Source: Sphingomonas immobilis
GTDB lineage: Bacteria > Pseudomonadota > Alphaproteobacteria > Sphingomonadales > Sphingomonadaceae
Direction: 5' to 3'
Assembly: GCF_030580995.1 (NCBI RefSeq)
Contig: NZ_JAUQSZ010000001.1
Span: 496,001-560,000 of the forward strand
Length of the DNA: 64,000 nucleotides
The first letter of the stretch is position 1, and each line of letters starts with the position of its first letter. Made by a program: the position numbers and the translations under genes. Shown one piece after another: positions 1 to 9,734 of this stretch. The notes beneath the pieces were generated by a model. It was given only the letters and a program-made list of their open reading frames with translations. It was not told the origin of the DNA and ran no database searches.

Positions 1-163
1 GCAGCCGTTCGTAGACCTGCGCGCGCCACAGCCGCAGCTCGGCGCGGATGAAGCGTTCGACATCGTCGATCAGCCGCAGGAACAGCTTCACGAAGCCGCC
101 GTCCTCGGCGGCGGGTGCAGGTGGCGCGGGCTGCGGCTCCAGTGGCGCCTCTTCGGCCATCAT
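1..163 (-). CDS. Holin-like membrane protein, N-terminal part only (phage_holin_3_6/Holin-X type)
   Basis: This gene runs off the left edge, so only about 54 N-terminal residues are visible. They begin MMAEEAPLEP, pass through a Pro/Ala-rich stretch, and enter a charged amphipathic helix (FVKLFLRLIDDVERFIRAEL) like the start of the small 'phage holin family' membrane proteins that often sit next to DUF883 genes in sphingomonads. Two consecutive ATGs at 163 and 160 are possible starts; a GGGGGA stretch lies just upstream. It lies about 20 bases downstream of the DUF883 gene on the same strand and is probably co-transcribed. The membrane segments lie outside the window, so the family call is inference from context and the N-terminal helix. 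Confidence 0.5.
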   Translation of the reverse strand, partial: MMAEEAPLEPQPAPPAPAAEDGGFVKLFLRLIDDVERFIRAELRLWRAQVYERL

Positions 164-183
164 TCCCCCAGGCGCGTTCGAGA

Positions 184-654
184 TCAGGCTTTGTCGGGGG
201 CGTTATCGGCCTCAAGCCCCGACTTGATCAGCCGCACGAGCACGAAGCCAAGCGCGGCGGCGGTGCCGATGGCAACCGCCGGGCTCTTTTTCACGAAAGC
301 GCGGGCGTCTTCGATGAGATCGTCGACGTCCTTCGCCTTGATCGATTCGGAAAGGCTCGCGATCTGTTCTGCTGCGGAGCGGGCGTACTGGCCGTATTGC
401 GCGCCGACCTTCTCATCGACGGTGTTGGCGGCATCGCCCATCAGGCGCGAAAGCTCGTCGAGCGCGCCGCCCGCGCGCGCCTTGCCGTCCTCGGCATAGG
501 TACGCGCCTTGTCGGCAGCCTCGGTCTTCAACTTGGCGGCACCGTCCTTGATCGCCTGCGTCGCGCTGGGCTTGGCATCCGCCGCGCCGCTCGCCTCGCT
601 GGGGGGCGTGTCGTTCAGCACGTCGTTGAGCTCGTTCGAAGTTTCGTCGGCCAT
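184..654 (-). CDS. DUF883 / ElaB-YqjD-like membrane-anchored protein
   Basis: A 156-residue protein starting MADETSNELN. The N-terminal half is hydrophilic, Ala/Lys/Asp-rich and helical, of the kind that forms coiled coils. The C-terminus has a hydrophobic segment (about residues 125-145, AVAIGTAAALGFVLVRLI) followed by a short charged tail. This is the usual layout of the ElaB/YqjD/DUF883 family, whose E. coli members are inner-membrane, stress-induced and ribosome-associated. The start at 654 gives a family-sized protein and leaves a 150-base divergent promoter region shared with eno. A holin-like gene follows on the same strand. The family is fairly clear; the function here is inference. 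Confidence 0.75.
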   Translation of the reverse strand: MADETSNELNDVLNDTPPSEASGAADAKPSATQAIKDGAAKLKTEAADKARTYAEDGKARAGGALDELSRLMGDAANTVDEKVGAQYGQYARSAAEQIASLSESIKAKDVDDLIEDARAFVKKSPAVAIGTAAALGFVLVRLIKSGLEADNAPDKA

Positions 655-792
655 GCCACACGCCTTTCCCGGGTAAAGTCTTGACGCTTCAAACCGGCAG
701 GCACTGGCCCCGGTTCCATCGCCCGTAGATGAATTGCGGCCCGTGCCGTTAGCCGATAGAGGCTGCCCGCATACCGCGCCGCACAACGATAG

Positions 793-2082
<1,290 letters not shown>

Positions 2083-2152
2083 TGTTCCGCTAGGTAGAAA
2101 TTTGCGGCGAATCGAGCTTGATCCGCGAGTCGCGATGCGTCAGAATCGGCGC

Positions 2153-2485
2153 ATGGCAAAACGTAAAAGCTCGAAGCCGTCGACGCTCCGCAACATGCTC
2201 CGCCGCGCGGGTCCGCCCGCGGCGCTGCTGACGGTGGGCGCGTTCTTCGGCGGCTATGCGATCATCGGGCCGAACGGCGCGCTGGCATATGGCGATATCG
2301 AGCGGCACCTGGGGCAGAAGCAGGCGGAGCTCGCGTCGCTGAGCAAGCAGCGCGACGTCCTGAAGAATCGCGTCGAGCTGCTCGATCCGAAACATGCCGA
2401 CCCGGACATGGTCGACGAGCTGGTGCGCAAGGACTTGAACGTCGCGCACCCGGATGAGGTGATCGTTCCGCTCGACGGGAAGTGA
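2153..2485 (+). CDS. ftsB: FtsB/DivIC-like septum formation initiator
   Basis: A 110-residue bitopic membrane protein. A basic N-terminus (MAKRKSSKPS) is followed by one membrane segment (about residues 20-38), then a coiled coil (about 42-75, QKQAELASLSKQRDVLKNRV) and a short acidic end. This is the FtsB/DivIC layout; those proteins link FtsQ and FtsL in the divisome. Position directly after eno is conserved in many Proteobacteria and supports the assignment. An in-frame ATG at 2135 would add MRQNRR; neither start has a strong ribosome site, so the start is uncertain. A composite inverted repeat follows the stop and may act as terminator. Confidence 0.85.
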   Translation: MAKRKSSKPSTLRNMLRRAGPPAALLTVGAFFGGYAIIGPNGALAYGDIERHLGQKQAELASLSKQRDVLKNRVELLDPKHADPDMVDELVRKDLNVAHPDEVIVPLDGK

Positions 2486-2493
2486 TTTTCCAT

Positions 2494-2617
2494 CCTCCCC
2501 CGCCAGGGGGAGGTGTCGCGCAGCGACGGAGGGGGCGGACGGCGGCGTCCTCTCGAGCGTTCCGCTGACCTCCCCCTCCGTCATGCTTCGCATGCCACCT
2601 CCCCCTGGCGGGGGAGG
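2494..2617. repeat. Composite inverted repeat, family A, between convergent genes
   Basis: Two 20-base arms, CCTCCCCCGCCAGGGGGAGG (2494-2513) and its exact reverse complement (2598-2617), are separated by 84 bases. Each arm also folds on itself. Inside lie a second inverted pair, GACGGAGGGGG near 2525 and CCCCCTCCGTC near 2573-2583. It sits between the convergent 3' ends of ftsB and the hydrolase gene. A shorter relative occurs after tamB at 13973. This looks like a REP/MITE-like intergenic palindrome that can also stop transcription from both sides. Confidence 0.8.
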
Positions 2618-2629
2618 ATATCGCTATGC

Positions 2630-3544
2630 TCAACCGCCCGGCAGGATCGGCTGCAGCTTCGCATCGAAGAAGGCGTCGCGTTCGCCTTCCTCGATCGCGC
2701 GCGTTTCTTCCACCGAGGGGCGGTGGCCGAGGAAGGTGAGCAGGTCGCGCGTGAAACGGTCGCTTTCGGTGATCGTCAGGCCGTGCGGCGCGCCGTCATA
2801 TTCGACGAGCTGCGACTGGCGGATGCCCTTGGCGGCAAGACGCCCGGTCGCATCGATCGGCACCGTCTTGTCGGCGGTGCCGTGGACGACGAGCGTCGGC
2901 ACGGTGATCGCGGGCAGATCGGGCCGGAAATCGGTGAAGCTGAACGCCTTGGCACATTCCAGGATCGGCTTGAGGCCGGCCTGACCGGTGACCTGCGCGG
3001 CCCATTCCAGCGTTTCCTCGCTGACCGGCGAGCTGATGAAGCCGACGCCGAAGAATTGTTTGAAGAACGGCTGGAAGAAGCCGTAGCGGTCGCGCCTGAT
3101 GCCGTCGGCTATCCCCTGCAATTGATCGGCCGGCACGCCTTCGGGATGATCGTCGGTCTGAAGGAGATAGGGCACGACCGAGGCGATAAGCCCCGCGCCG
3201 ATCACGCCCCGGCCGCCGTGGCGGCTCATGTAGCGGGCGACCTCGCCGCCGCCCATCGAGAAACCGACGATGGTCGCGTCCTGCTCCGCACCCGCCGCCT
3301 TCATGACGTCGGCGAGATCGTCGGCGAGCGTATCGTAGTCATAGCCGCCCCAGGGCTGGCCCGAGCGGCCGAAGCCGCGCCGGTCGTAGGCGATGGCGCG
3401 GAAACCGGCCTCCGCCAGCGCCAGGGCCTGCGCGTCCCAGCTGTCGGCGTTGAGCGGCCAGCCGTGGAGGAGAATGACCGGGCGGCCTTCGCCCCAATCC
3501 TTGACGTAGAGATCAGTGCCGTCGCGCGTCTTTACATAGGGCAT
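2630..3544 (-). CDS. Alpha/beta hydrolase (non-heme chloroperoxidase/arylesterase type)
   Basis: A 304-residue alpha/beta hydrolase. Visible features are an oxyanion HGWP motif (VILLHGWPLN, near residue 25), nucleophile elbow GFSMGG (Ser near 97), the acid in VVHGTADKTVP and the His in GAPHGLT. The family comprises cofactor-free haloperoxidases and esterases such as arylesterase; the natural substrate cannot be read from sequence. The C-terminal tail after the catalytic His is longer than usual (about 40 residues, Glu-rich). The ATG at 3544 is preceded by AAGGAGA, fixing the start. No signal peptide is seen, so it should be cytoplasmic. It is divergent from the DUF885 gene. Confidence 0.85.
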   Translation of the reverse strand: MPYVKTRDGTDLYVKDWGEGRPVILLHGWPLNADSWDAQALALAEAGFRAIAYDRRGFGRSGQPWGGYDYDTLADDLADVMKAAGAEQDATIVGFSMGGGEVARYMSRHGGRGVIGAGLIASVVPYLLQTDDHPEGVPADQLQGIADGIRRDRYGFFQPFFKQFFGVGFISSPVSEETLEWAAQVTGQAGLKPILECAKAFSFTDFRPDLPAITVPTLVVHGTADKTVPIDATGRLAAKGIRQSQLVEYDGAPHGLTITESDRFTRDLLTFLGHRPSVEETRAIEEGERDAFFDAKLQPILPGG

Positions 3545-3662
3545 GGTCGTTCTCCTTGAGATCACAGCCAAAACGAGCGCGGGGCGGGGGCGTTCCCGCC
3601 GGGGTGGCGCACGCCGCCGCAAGCTGCCAGCATCCGGCCGCAAACGAATCACGGGAGCGGGT

Positions 3663-5399
3663 ATGCGTAAGGTGGTATTTGGGGGATTGGCCGCGCTCGC
3701 GCTGGCGGGCTGTTCGGCGCACCCGCCCGCACCGAAGGATACGTTGCCCACGCTGGCCGCGATGCCGACCGATAGCTGGCCGAAATTCCGCGACGCCTTC
3801 ATCGAGAACGGCTTCCGCATCGCGCCGGCGGGCGCGGTCTATCAGGGCCGCCACGATTTCGACGGCGGCCTCGGCGACTGGAGCCCGCAGGGGCTCAAGC
3901 AGCAGGGCGATTTCCTGCGCGATGCGATCGCCAAGGCCAAGGGCTTCGACGCTGCCAAGCTGAGCAAGGACGATGCGTTCGAGCGCGAGTATCTGATCAC
4001 CGTTGCACAGGGGCAGCTGTTCTGGTTGGAAGATGCCGACCAGCCGCATCGCAACCCGGCCTGGTATATCGGGCAGGGGCTCGACCCGAACGTCTATATC
4101 GCGCGCAACTATACCGATCCCGCGACCCGGATGCGCGCGACGATCGATTTCCTCCACAAGATCCCCAAGGCCGCAGCGCAGATCCGCGCGAACCTGAAGA
4201 CGCCGATGCCGCTCAGCTACATCAATTACGGTGTCGCGGGCTTCAAGGGGCTGGCCGATTACTACACCGGCGACGCGAAAAAAGCGTTCGCGGACGTGAA
4301 GAGCCCCGCGCTGCAGGATGAGTTCGACAAGACATCGAAGGCGGCGAACAAGGCGATGACCGATCTTGCCGCGTGGCTGGAGAGCCAGCGCGGGACGGCG
4401 ACGCAGGATTTCGCGCTGGGCGCGGATAAATTCTCGCGAATGATCAAGGAGACCGAGGGCGTCGACGTGCCGCTCGCCACGCTGGAGGCGGCGGGCAAGG
4501 CCGATCTGGCGCGCAACCAGAAGGCGCTTGGCGAGGCGTGTGCGATCTACGCGCCGGGTGCGACGATCCAGGCATGCATGACGAAGATGGGCGCCAACAA
4601 GCCCGCCAACAACGATCCGGTGGCGGAGGCGCGCAAGCAGATCCCCGAGCTGCGCGCGTTCGTGCTGGCGAGCGGGGTGGTTTCGATCCCCGACAACGAG
4701 CAGGCGCTGGTCGAGGAGAGCCCGCCCTACAACCGGCAGAACTCGGCATATATCGATCCGCCGGGGCCCTATGAGAAGGGCATCCCGTCGATCTACTATA
4801 TCTCGCCGCCCGATCCTTCGTGGAGCAAGGCCGACCAGCTCGCCTTCATTCCGGGCAAGGAGGATCTGCTGTTCACCTCGGTGCATGAGGTGATGCCGGG
4901 GCATTTCCTGCAGTTCCGCCACGCCAACAAATCGCCCTCGATCTTCGGGCGGATCTTCGTCGGCTATGCCTATGCCGAGGGCTGGGCGCATTATGCCGAG
5001 GAGATGATGTGGGAAGCGGGGCTGCATAAGGGGAACGCCGAGACGCACGTCGGCCAGCTTTCCAACGCGCTGCTGCGCGATTGCCGCTTCCTCTCGGCGA
5101 TCGGGCTGCACGCGCGGGGCATGACGCAGGAACAGTCGCGCCAGATGTTCCTCAAGGAATGCTATCAGGACGAGGGCAACGCCAAGCAGCAATCGGCGCG
5201 CGGCACGTATGACCCCGCGTATCTCAACTATACGATGGGCAAGCTGATGATCCGCAAGCTGCGCGACGACTGGACGGCGAAGCACGGCGGGCGGGCGTCG
5301 TGGAAGCAATTCCACGACACGTTCCTCAGCTTCGGCGGCCCGCCGATCCCGCTGGTGCGCAAGGCGATGCTGGGCGGCGACGGGAAGGCGGTGTTCTAA
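3663..5399 (+). CDS. DUF885 family lipoprotein (putative metallopeptidase)
   Basis: A 578-residue protein with a lipoprotein signal peptide: MRKVVFGGLAALALAGCS, lipobox LAGC, with Cys about residue 18 as the lipidation site. The remainder is a DUF885 domain, ending near GGPPIPLVRKAML. The family's HExxPGH-like signature is present as HEVMPGH at about residues 408-414 and suggests zinc-dependent peptidase chemistry. A GGGAGCGG ribosome site lies just before the ATG. The +1 residue after Cys is Ser, favouring the outer membrane. A hairpin at 5406-5444 follows. The domain and location are clear; substrate is unknown. Confidence 0.85.
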   Translation: MRKVVFGGLAALALAGCSAHPPAPKDTLPTLAAMPTDSWPKFRDAFIENGFRIAPAGAVYQGRHDFDGGLGDWSPQGLKQQGDFLRDAIAKAKGFDAAKLSKDDAFEREYLITVAQGQLFWLEDADQPHRNPAWYIGQGLDPNVYIARNYTDPATRMRATIDFLHKIPKAAAQIRANLKTPMPLSYINYGVAGFKGLADYYTGDAKKAFADVKSPALQDEFDKTSKAANKAMTDLAAWLESQRGTATQDFALGADKFSRMIKETEGVDVPLATLEAAGKADLARNQKALGEACAIYAPGATIQACMTKMGANKPANNDPVAEARKQIPELRAFVLASGVVSIPDNEQALVEESPPYNRQNSAYIDPPGPYEKGIPSIYYISPPDPSWSKADQLAFIPGKEDLLFTSVHEVMPGHFLQFRHANKSPSIFGRIFVGYAYAEGWAHYAEEMMWEAGLHKGNAETHVGQLSNALLRDCRFLSAIGLHARGMTQEQSRQMFLKECYQDEGNAKQQSARGTYDPAYLNYTMGKLMIRKLRDDWTAKHGGRASWKQFHDTFLSFGGPPIPLVRKAMLGGDGKAVF

Positions 5400-5405
5400 A
5401 GGACG

Positions 5406-5444
5406 AGGCGGAGTTTCGTTCAGCCCCTTGAACGAACCCCGCCT
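5406..5444 (+). terminator. Hairpin after the DUF885 gene
   Basis: An AGGCGGAGTTTCGTTCA arm (5406-5422) pairs imperfectly with TGAACGAACCCCGCCT (5429-5444) around a 6-base loop, starting 6 bases after the stop. There is no T-run, so it may be a transcript-end stabiliser or a factor-dependent stop rather than a classical terminator. Confidence 0.5.
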
Positions 5445-5495
5445 GCTCGCCTAAGCGCGGGCCGCCTCCCCGGGTGCTTATCGTCAGGAGACCTT

Positions 5496-7544
5496 GTGCC
5501 CGAGATGCTCAACCGTGCCGGCCTGTCCGTTGCCGCCCCGCTCGTGTCCTTCATCGAAGAGCAGGTGCTGCCGCCGCTCGGTATCGCCGCGCCGGGATGG
5601 TGGGAGGGCGTTGCGGGCATCCTCGTCGCGATGGCCCCGGAGAATGCGGCGCTGCTGGCGAAGCGCGACGATCTGCAGACGGCGATCGATGCGCGCTATC
5701 AGGCGGGGGAGGCCGCAGACGAAACCTTCCTGCGCGAGATCGGCTATCTCGTGCCCGAACCGGAGCCCTTCACGGTCGGCACGCAGAACGTCGATGCCGA
5801 GGTCGCGGCGATGGCGGGGCCGCAGCTCGTCGTGCCGGTGCTCAACGCGCGCTTCGTTCTCAACGCCGCCAATGCGCGCTGGGGCAGCCTGTACGATGCC
5901 TTCTACGGCACCGATGCGCTGCCCGGCATGGCGGTGCCCGGCGGATACGATCCGGTGCGCGGCGATCAGGTTATCGCGGCCGCGCGCGAGTTCCTGAACG
6001 CCGCCGTGCCCGGCTGGGAAGGCGCGCTGAAAGGCGAGGGGCATCCCGATCTCGTCGCGGCGAGCGAGCGCGGCGCGCTGTTCCGGCACAATGGCTTGTT
6101 TATCGAGGTGGTGGTCGACCGCGATCATCCGATCGGCGCGACCGATCCGCTCGGCATCGCCGACGTCGTGCTGGAGTCGGCGCTGACCAGCATCGTCGAT
6201 CTCGAGGATTCGATCGCGGCGGTCGATGCCGAGGACAAGGTGGCGGCCTATGCCAACTGGCTCGGGCTGATGCGCGGCGATCTGGTCGAGAGTTTCGAGA
6301 AGGGCGGCAAGACGATCACGCGCGCGCTGAACGGCGACCGGGTGTTCGGCGACGTCACGCTGCCGGGGCGCAGTTTGCTGTTCGTCCGCAACGTCGGGCA
6401 TCTGATGACGACGCCGGCGATCCATCTGCCGCACGACGGCGAGGCGCCCGAGGGCATCCTCGACGCGATCGTGACGTCGACCATCGCGCTGTACGATCTG
6501 CGCGGGCTCGGTCGGTACAGCAACAGCCGCGCGGGTTCGGTCTATATCGTCAAGCCGAAGATGCACGGACCCGAGGAAGCAGCCTTCACCAACCGCCTGT
6601 TCGATGCGGTCGAGGATCTGCTGGGGCTGGCGCGGCATACGCTGAAGGTCGGCGTGATGGACGAGGAGCGCCGCACCTCCGCCAATCTCGCCGCCTGCAT
6701 CCATGCGGTGCGGGACCGGATCGTCTTCATCAACACCGGCTTCCTCGATCGCACCGGCGACGAGATGCACACCGCGATGCAGGCCGGGGCGATGATCCCC
6801 AAGGCCGAGATGAAGGCGAGCGACTGGATCAAGGCCTATGAGGATCGCAACGTCCGCATCGGGCTTGCCTGCGGGCTGTCGGGCAAGGCGCAGATCGGCA
6901 AGGGCATGTGGGCCGCGCCGGACCGCATGGCCGACATGATGGAGCAGAAGATCGCGCATCCGAAATCGGGCGCGAACACCGCCTGGGTGCCGAGCCCGAC
7001 GGCCGCGACGCTGCATGCGATGCATTACCATCAGGTCGATGTCTTCGCGCGGCAGAAGGAAATCGCCAAGGAGGCGATCCCGGATCTCGGCGGGCTGCTG
7101 ACGGTGCCGGTCGCGGCGCAGGGGCGGAACTGGACCCCCGAGGAGGTGCGCGCCGAGCTCGACAACAATGCGCAGGGCATCCTCGGCTATGTCGTGCGCT
7201 GGATCGATCAGGGCGTCGGCTGCTCCAAGGTGCCCGATATCCACGACGTCGGCCTGATGGAGGACCGCGCGACGCTGCGCATCTCGTCGCAGCATATGGC
7301 GAACTGGCTGTACCACGGCGTCGCCACCGCCGCCGATGTCGATGCCGCGCTGACGCGGATGGCGGCGAAGGTCGACGTGCAGAATGCGGGCGACCCGCTG
7401 TACCGGCCGATGGCGGGCAACGAGGATGCCAGTCTCGCCTATCAGGCGGCGCGGGCGCTGGTGTTCGAGGGGCTGTCGCAGCCGAGCGGCTACACCGAGC
7501 CGTTGCTCCATGCCTACCGCGCGCGGGCGAAAGCGCGCGGCTGA
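5496..7544 (+). CDS. glcB: Malate synthase G
   Basis: A 682-residue malate synthase G, condensing glyoxylate and acetyl-CoA to malate in the glyoxylate shunt. Recognisable segments include [20 protein letters not shown], the [14 protein letters not shown] region and the C-terminal GWSK-like region ([27 protein letters not shown]). It is slightly shorter than the 720-residue E. coli enzyme but aligns from N- to C-terminus by eye. The start is a GTG at 5496 with AGGAG five bases upstream; an ATG at 5505 is a weaker alternative. It stands alone: no isocitrate lyase or glycolate genes are adjacent. Confidence 0.96.
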   Translation: MPEMLNRAGLSVAAPLVSFIEEQVLPPLGIAAPGWWEGVAGILVAMAPENAALLAKRDDLQTAIDARYQAGEAADETFLREIGYLVPEPEPFTVGTQNVDAEVAAMAGPQLVVPVLNARFVLNAANARWGSLYDAFYGTDALPGMAVPGGYDPVRGDQVIAAAREFLNAAVPGWEGALKGEGHPDLVAASERGALFRHNGLFIEVVVDRDHPIGATDPLGIADVVLESALTSIVDLEDSIAAVDAEDKVAAYANWLGLMRGDLVESFEKGGKTITRALNGDRVFGDVTLPGRSLLFVRNVGHLMTTPAIHLPHDGEAPEGILDAIVTSTIALYDLRGLGRYSNSRAGSVYIVKPKMHGPEEAAFTNRLFDAVEDLLGLARHTLKVGVMDEERRTSANLAACIHAVRDRIVFINTGFLDRTGDEMHTAMQAGAMIPKAEMKASDWIKAYEDRNVRIGLACGLSGKAQIGKGMWAAPDRMADMMEQKIAHPKSGANTAWVPSPTAATLHAMHYHQVDVFARQKEIAKEAIPDLGGLLTVPVAAQGRNWTPEEVRAELDNNAQGILGYVVRWIDQGVGCSKVPDIHDVGLMEDRATLRISSQHMANWLYHGVATAADVDAALTRMAAKVDVQNAGDPLYRPMAGNEDASLAYQAARALVFEGLSQPSGYTEPLLHAYRARAKARG

Positions 7545-7631
7545 TGGAAACCTTTCGGATTCGCGCGCGTTAGGTGAAGGTCGGGGGTATGGCGAACGTG
7601 GTTGTATCCCCAGCAAAGGGGATAGAATCGC

Positions 7632-9734
7632 TTGGTGTCGCTGGAATTTTCGACCGGCCTGTTGTTGCTCGTTGCCGCCGCGTCACCCCAGCAGGTGACG
7701 CCGCCGCCGCCCGTGGCGGATCAGGCACCCGCGCAGCCGGCCGATCCCGACGCCGACAAGCCGATCATACCCGAGGCCGAGTTCGACAAGGCGCTGCCGC
7801 CGCTGTCGAACGATATCAACGCGCCGCTCGAGCCGATCGCCATCGAGCCGATCGGCGCGCCGCCGCCCGTCACCGTCCCGCCGACCGCGCCGACGCCGCA
7901 AGAACCCGCCGAGCTGTCGCAGCCGCTGCCGCCGCTCGCGACGTTCGATTCGACGCCGTTCGTCACGGTCGCCGACGTCGAGGACAAGGAAACCCAGATC
8001 CGCTACGACACCGTCCTCAAGGGGCTCGACGGGATCGGGCTGGGGGGACAGTTCAACAGCCTGTCGGCGCTGAAGGACGGCGGCGGCAAGGCGGCCAATG
8101 CGACGATGGTGTCGGCGCGGGCACGCGAGGACGAGGCGCTCGCAGGACGGCTGATGCGCTCGCTCGGCTATTACGACGGCACCGCGATCTCGACCATCGA
8201 GGTCGTCAAGGGCGCGGACGGCAAGACCACCGACCGCCTGCGCGCGATCGTCAGCGCGACGCCGGGCAAGCTCTATCATCTGAGTTCGGTGACGATCGTC
8301 GCCGACCCCGTCGTCCCGGCCGATCTCATCACGACGGCGATGCCGCTCAAGACCGGCGACCCGATCGATGCCGCGCGCGTGCAGGGCGCGGAGGCGAACG
8401 TCAGCACCGTCCTGCCGCAACAGGGCTATCCCTTCGCCAAGGTCGGCCAGCGCGACATCATCCTCGACGATGCGACGACGACCGGTGCCTACACGCTGCC
8501 GGTCGATGTCGGGCCGCGCTCGTCGTTCGGCGCCTATACCACCACCGGCACGCTTGCCTTCGACGCGCAGCATGTCGGCGTGCTCGCCCGCTTCAAGAAG
8601 GGCGAGCTGTGGGATACGCGCAAGGTCGATGACCTGCGGCAGGCGCTGATCGCGACCGGGCTGCTCTCCACCGTATCGGTCGAGCCGGTGCAGACGGGCC
8701 AGCCGGGCCCCGACGGCACCCAGCAGGTCGATCTGCTGGTGCGCCAGATCGCCGGCCCGCCGCGCAGCCTGGCGGTGAGCGGCGGCTACAGCACCGGGCA
8801 GGGCTTCCGGCTGGAGGGCACCTTCACCCACCGCAACCTTTGGGAGCCCGAAGGTGCGCTGATCGTCAACGTGATCGGTGGCTCACAGGAACAGGGGCTC
8901 AGCACGACCTTCCGTCGCTCCAATGCCGGCAAGCGCGACCGCACCGTATCGCTGACGGCGTCGGCCAATCATTCGAACTACGACGCCTACAATGCCTTCA
9001 CCGGCACGCTGGCGGGCCGCATCTCCTACGATTCCACCCCGATCTGGCAGAAGCGGCTGACCTATAATTTCGGCTTCGAGCTGACCGGCACGAACGAGAG
9101 CATCTACGATTTCACCGCGCTCGATAAGACGCGAAAGACCTATTTCATCGCAGCCCTTCCGGTGCAGGCGCTGTGGGACACGTCGGACAATCTGCTCAAC
9201 CCGACCAAGGGTTACCGGGTGAAGGTGAACCTGAGCCCCGAAGCCTCGGTGAAGGGCAAGGCGAGCCCCTATGTCCGCGGGCTGGTGGAGGCGAGCGCTT
9301 ATTATCCGGTGTCGGACAGCCTCGTCATCGCCGGTCGCGTGCGGGCGGGATCGATCATGGGCATTTCGCGCAACGAACTGGCGCCGTCGCGGCGTTACTA
9401 TGGCGGCGGCGGCGGATCGGTGCGCGGCTACGGATATCAGCGGCTCGGGCCGTTCGATCCCAATGGCGATCCGGTCGGCGGACGCTCGCTCAGCGAATTC
9501 TCGATCGAGGCGCGATACCGCTTCGGCAATTTCGGCATCGTGCCGTTCTTTGACGGCGGCAACAGTTATGAAAGCAGTATCCCCGGCGTGAGCGATCTCA
9601 AATTCGGCGCGGGTATCGGCGGGCGTTTCTACACCAATTTCGGCCCGCTGCGCGTCGACGTCGCGACGCCGCTCAACAAGCGCAAGGGCGACGGGCTGAT
9701 CGCACTCTACATCTCCATCGGGCAGGCGTTCTGA
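7632..9734 (+). CDS. tamA: TamA-like Omp85 outer-membrane assembly protein
   Basis: A 700-residue Omp85-family protein. An N-terminal hydrophobic signal (LEFSTGLLLLVAAAS) leads into an unusual Pro-rich linker (about residues 20-115) with many PPP and PTAP-like runs. POTRA-like repeats follow (about 120-370), then a C-terminal beta-barrel (about 380-700) that contains the VRGYGYQRLGP barrel motif and ends in the terminal Phe (ISIGQAF) used as an outer-membrane signal. The start is TTG 7632 or GTG 7635 after AAAGGGGAT. The stop overlaps the tamB start by one base (TGATG), so the two are translationally coupled; this context identifies it as TamA rather than BamA. Confidence 0.92.
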   Translation: MVSLEFSTGLLLLVAAASPQQVTPPPPVADQAPAQPADPDADKPIIPEAEFDKALPPLSNDINAPLEPIAIEPIGAPPPVTVPPTAPTPQEPAELSQPLPPLATFDSTPFVTVADVEDKETQIRYDTVLKGLDGIGLGGQFNSLSALKDGGGKAANATMVSARAREDEALAGRLMRSLGYYDGTAISTIEVVKGADGKTTDRLRAIVSATPGKLYHLSSVTIVADPVVPADLITTAMPLKTGDPIDAARVQGAEANVSTVLPQQGYPFAKVGQRDIILDDATTTGAYTLPVDVGPRSSFGAYTTTGTLAFDAQHVGVLARFKKGELWDTRKVDDLRQALIATGLLSTVSVEPVQTGQPGPDGTQQVDLLVRQIAGPPRSLAVSGGYSTGQGFRLEGTFTHRNLWEPEGALIVNVIGGSQEQGLSTTFRRSNAGKRDRTVSLTASANHSNYDAYNAFTGTLAGRISYDSTPIWQKRLTYNFGFELTGTNESIYDFTALDKTRKTYFIAALPVQALWDTSDNLLNPTKGYRVKVNLSPEASVKGKASPYVRGLVEASAYYPVSDSLVIAGRVRAGSIMGISRNELAPSRRYYGGGGGSVRGYGYQRLGPFDPNGDPVGGRSLSEFSIEARYRFGNFGIVPFFDGGNSYESSIPGVSDLKFGAGIGGRFYTNFGPLRVDVATPLNKRKGDGLIALYISIGQAF

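Noticed and set aside
5484..7616. 710-codon frame opposite malate synthase
   Set aside because: Antisense shadow of glcB with Arg/His-rich composition and no recognisable domain.
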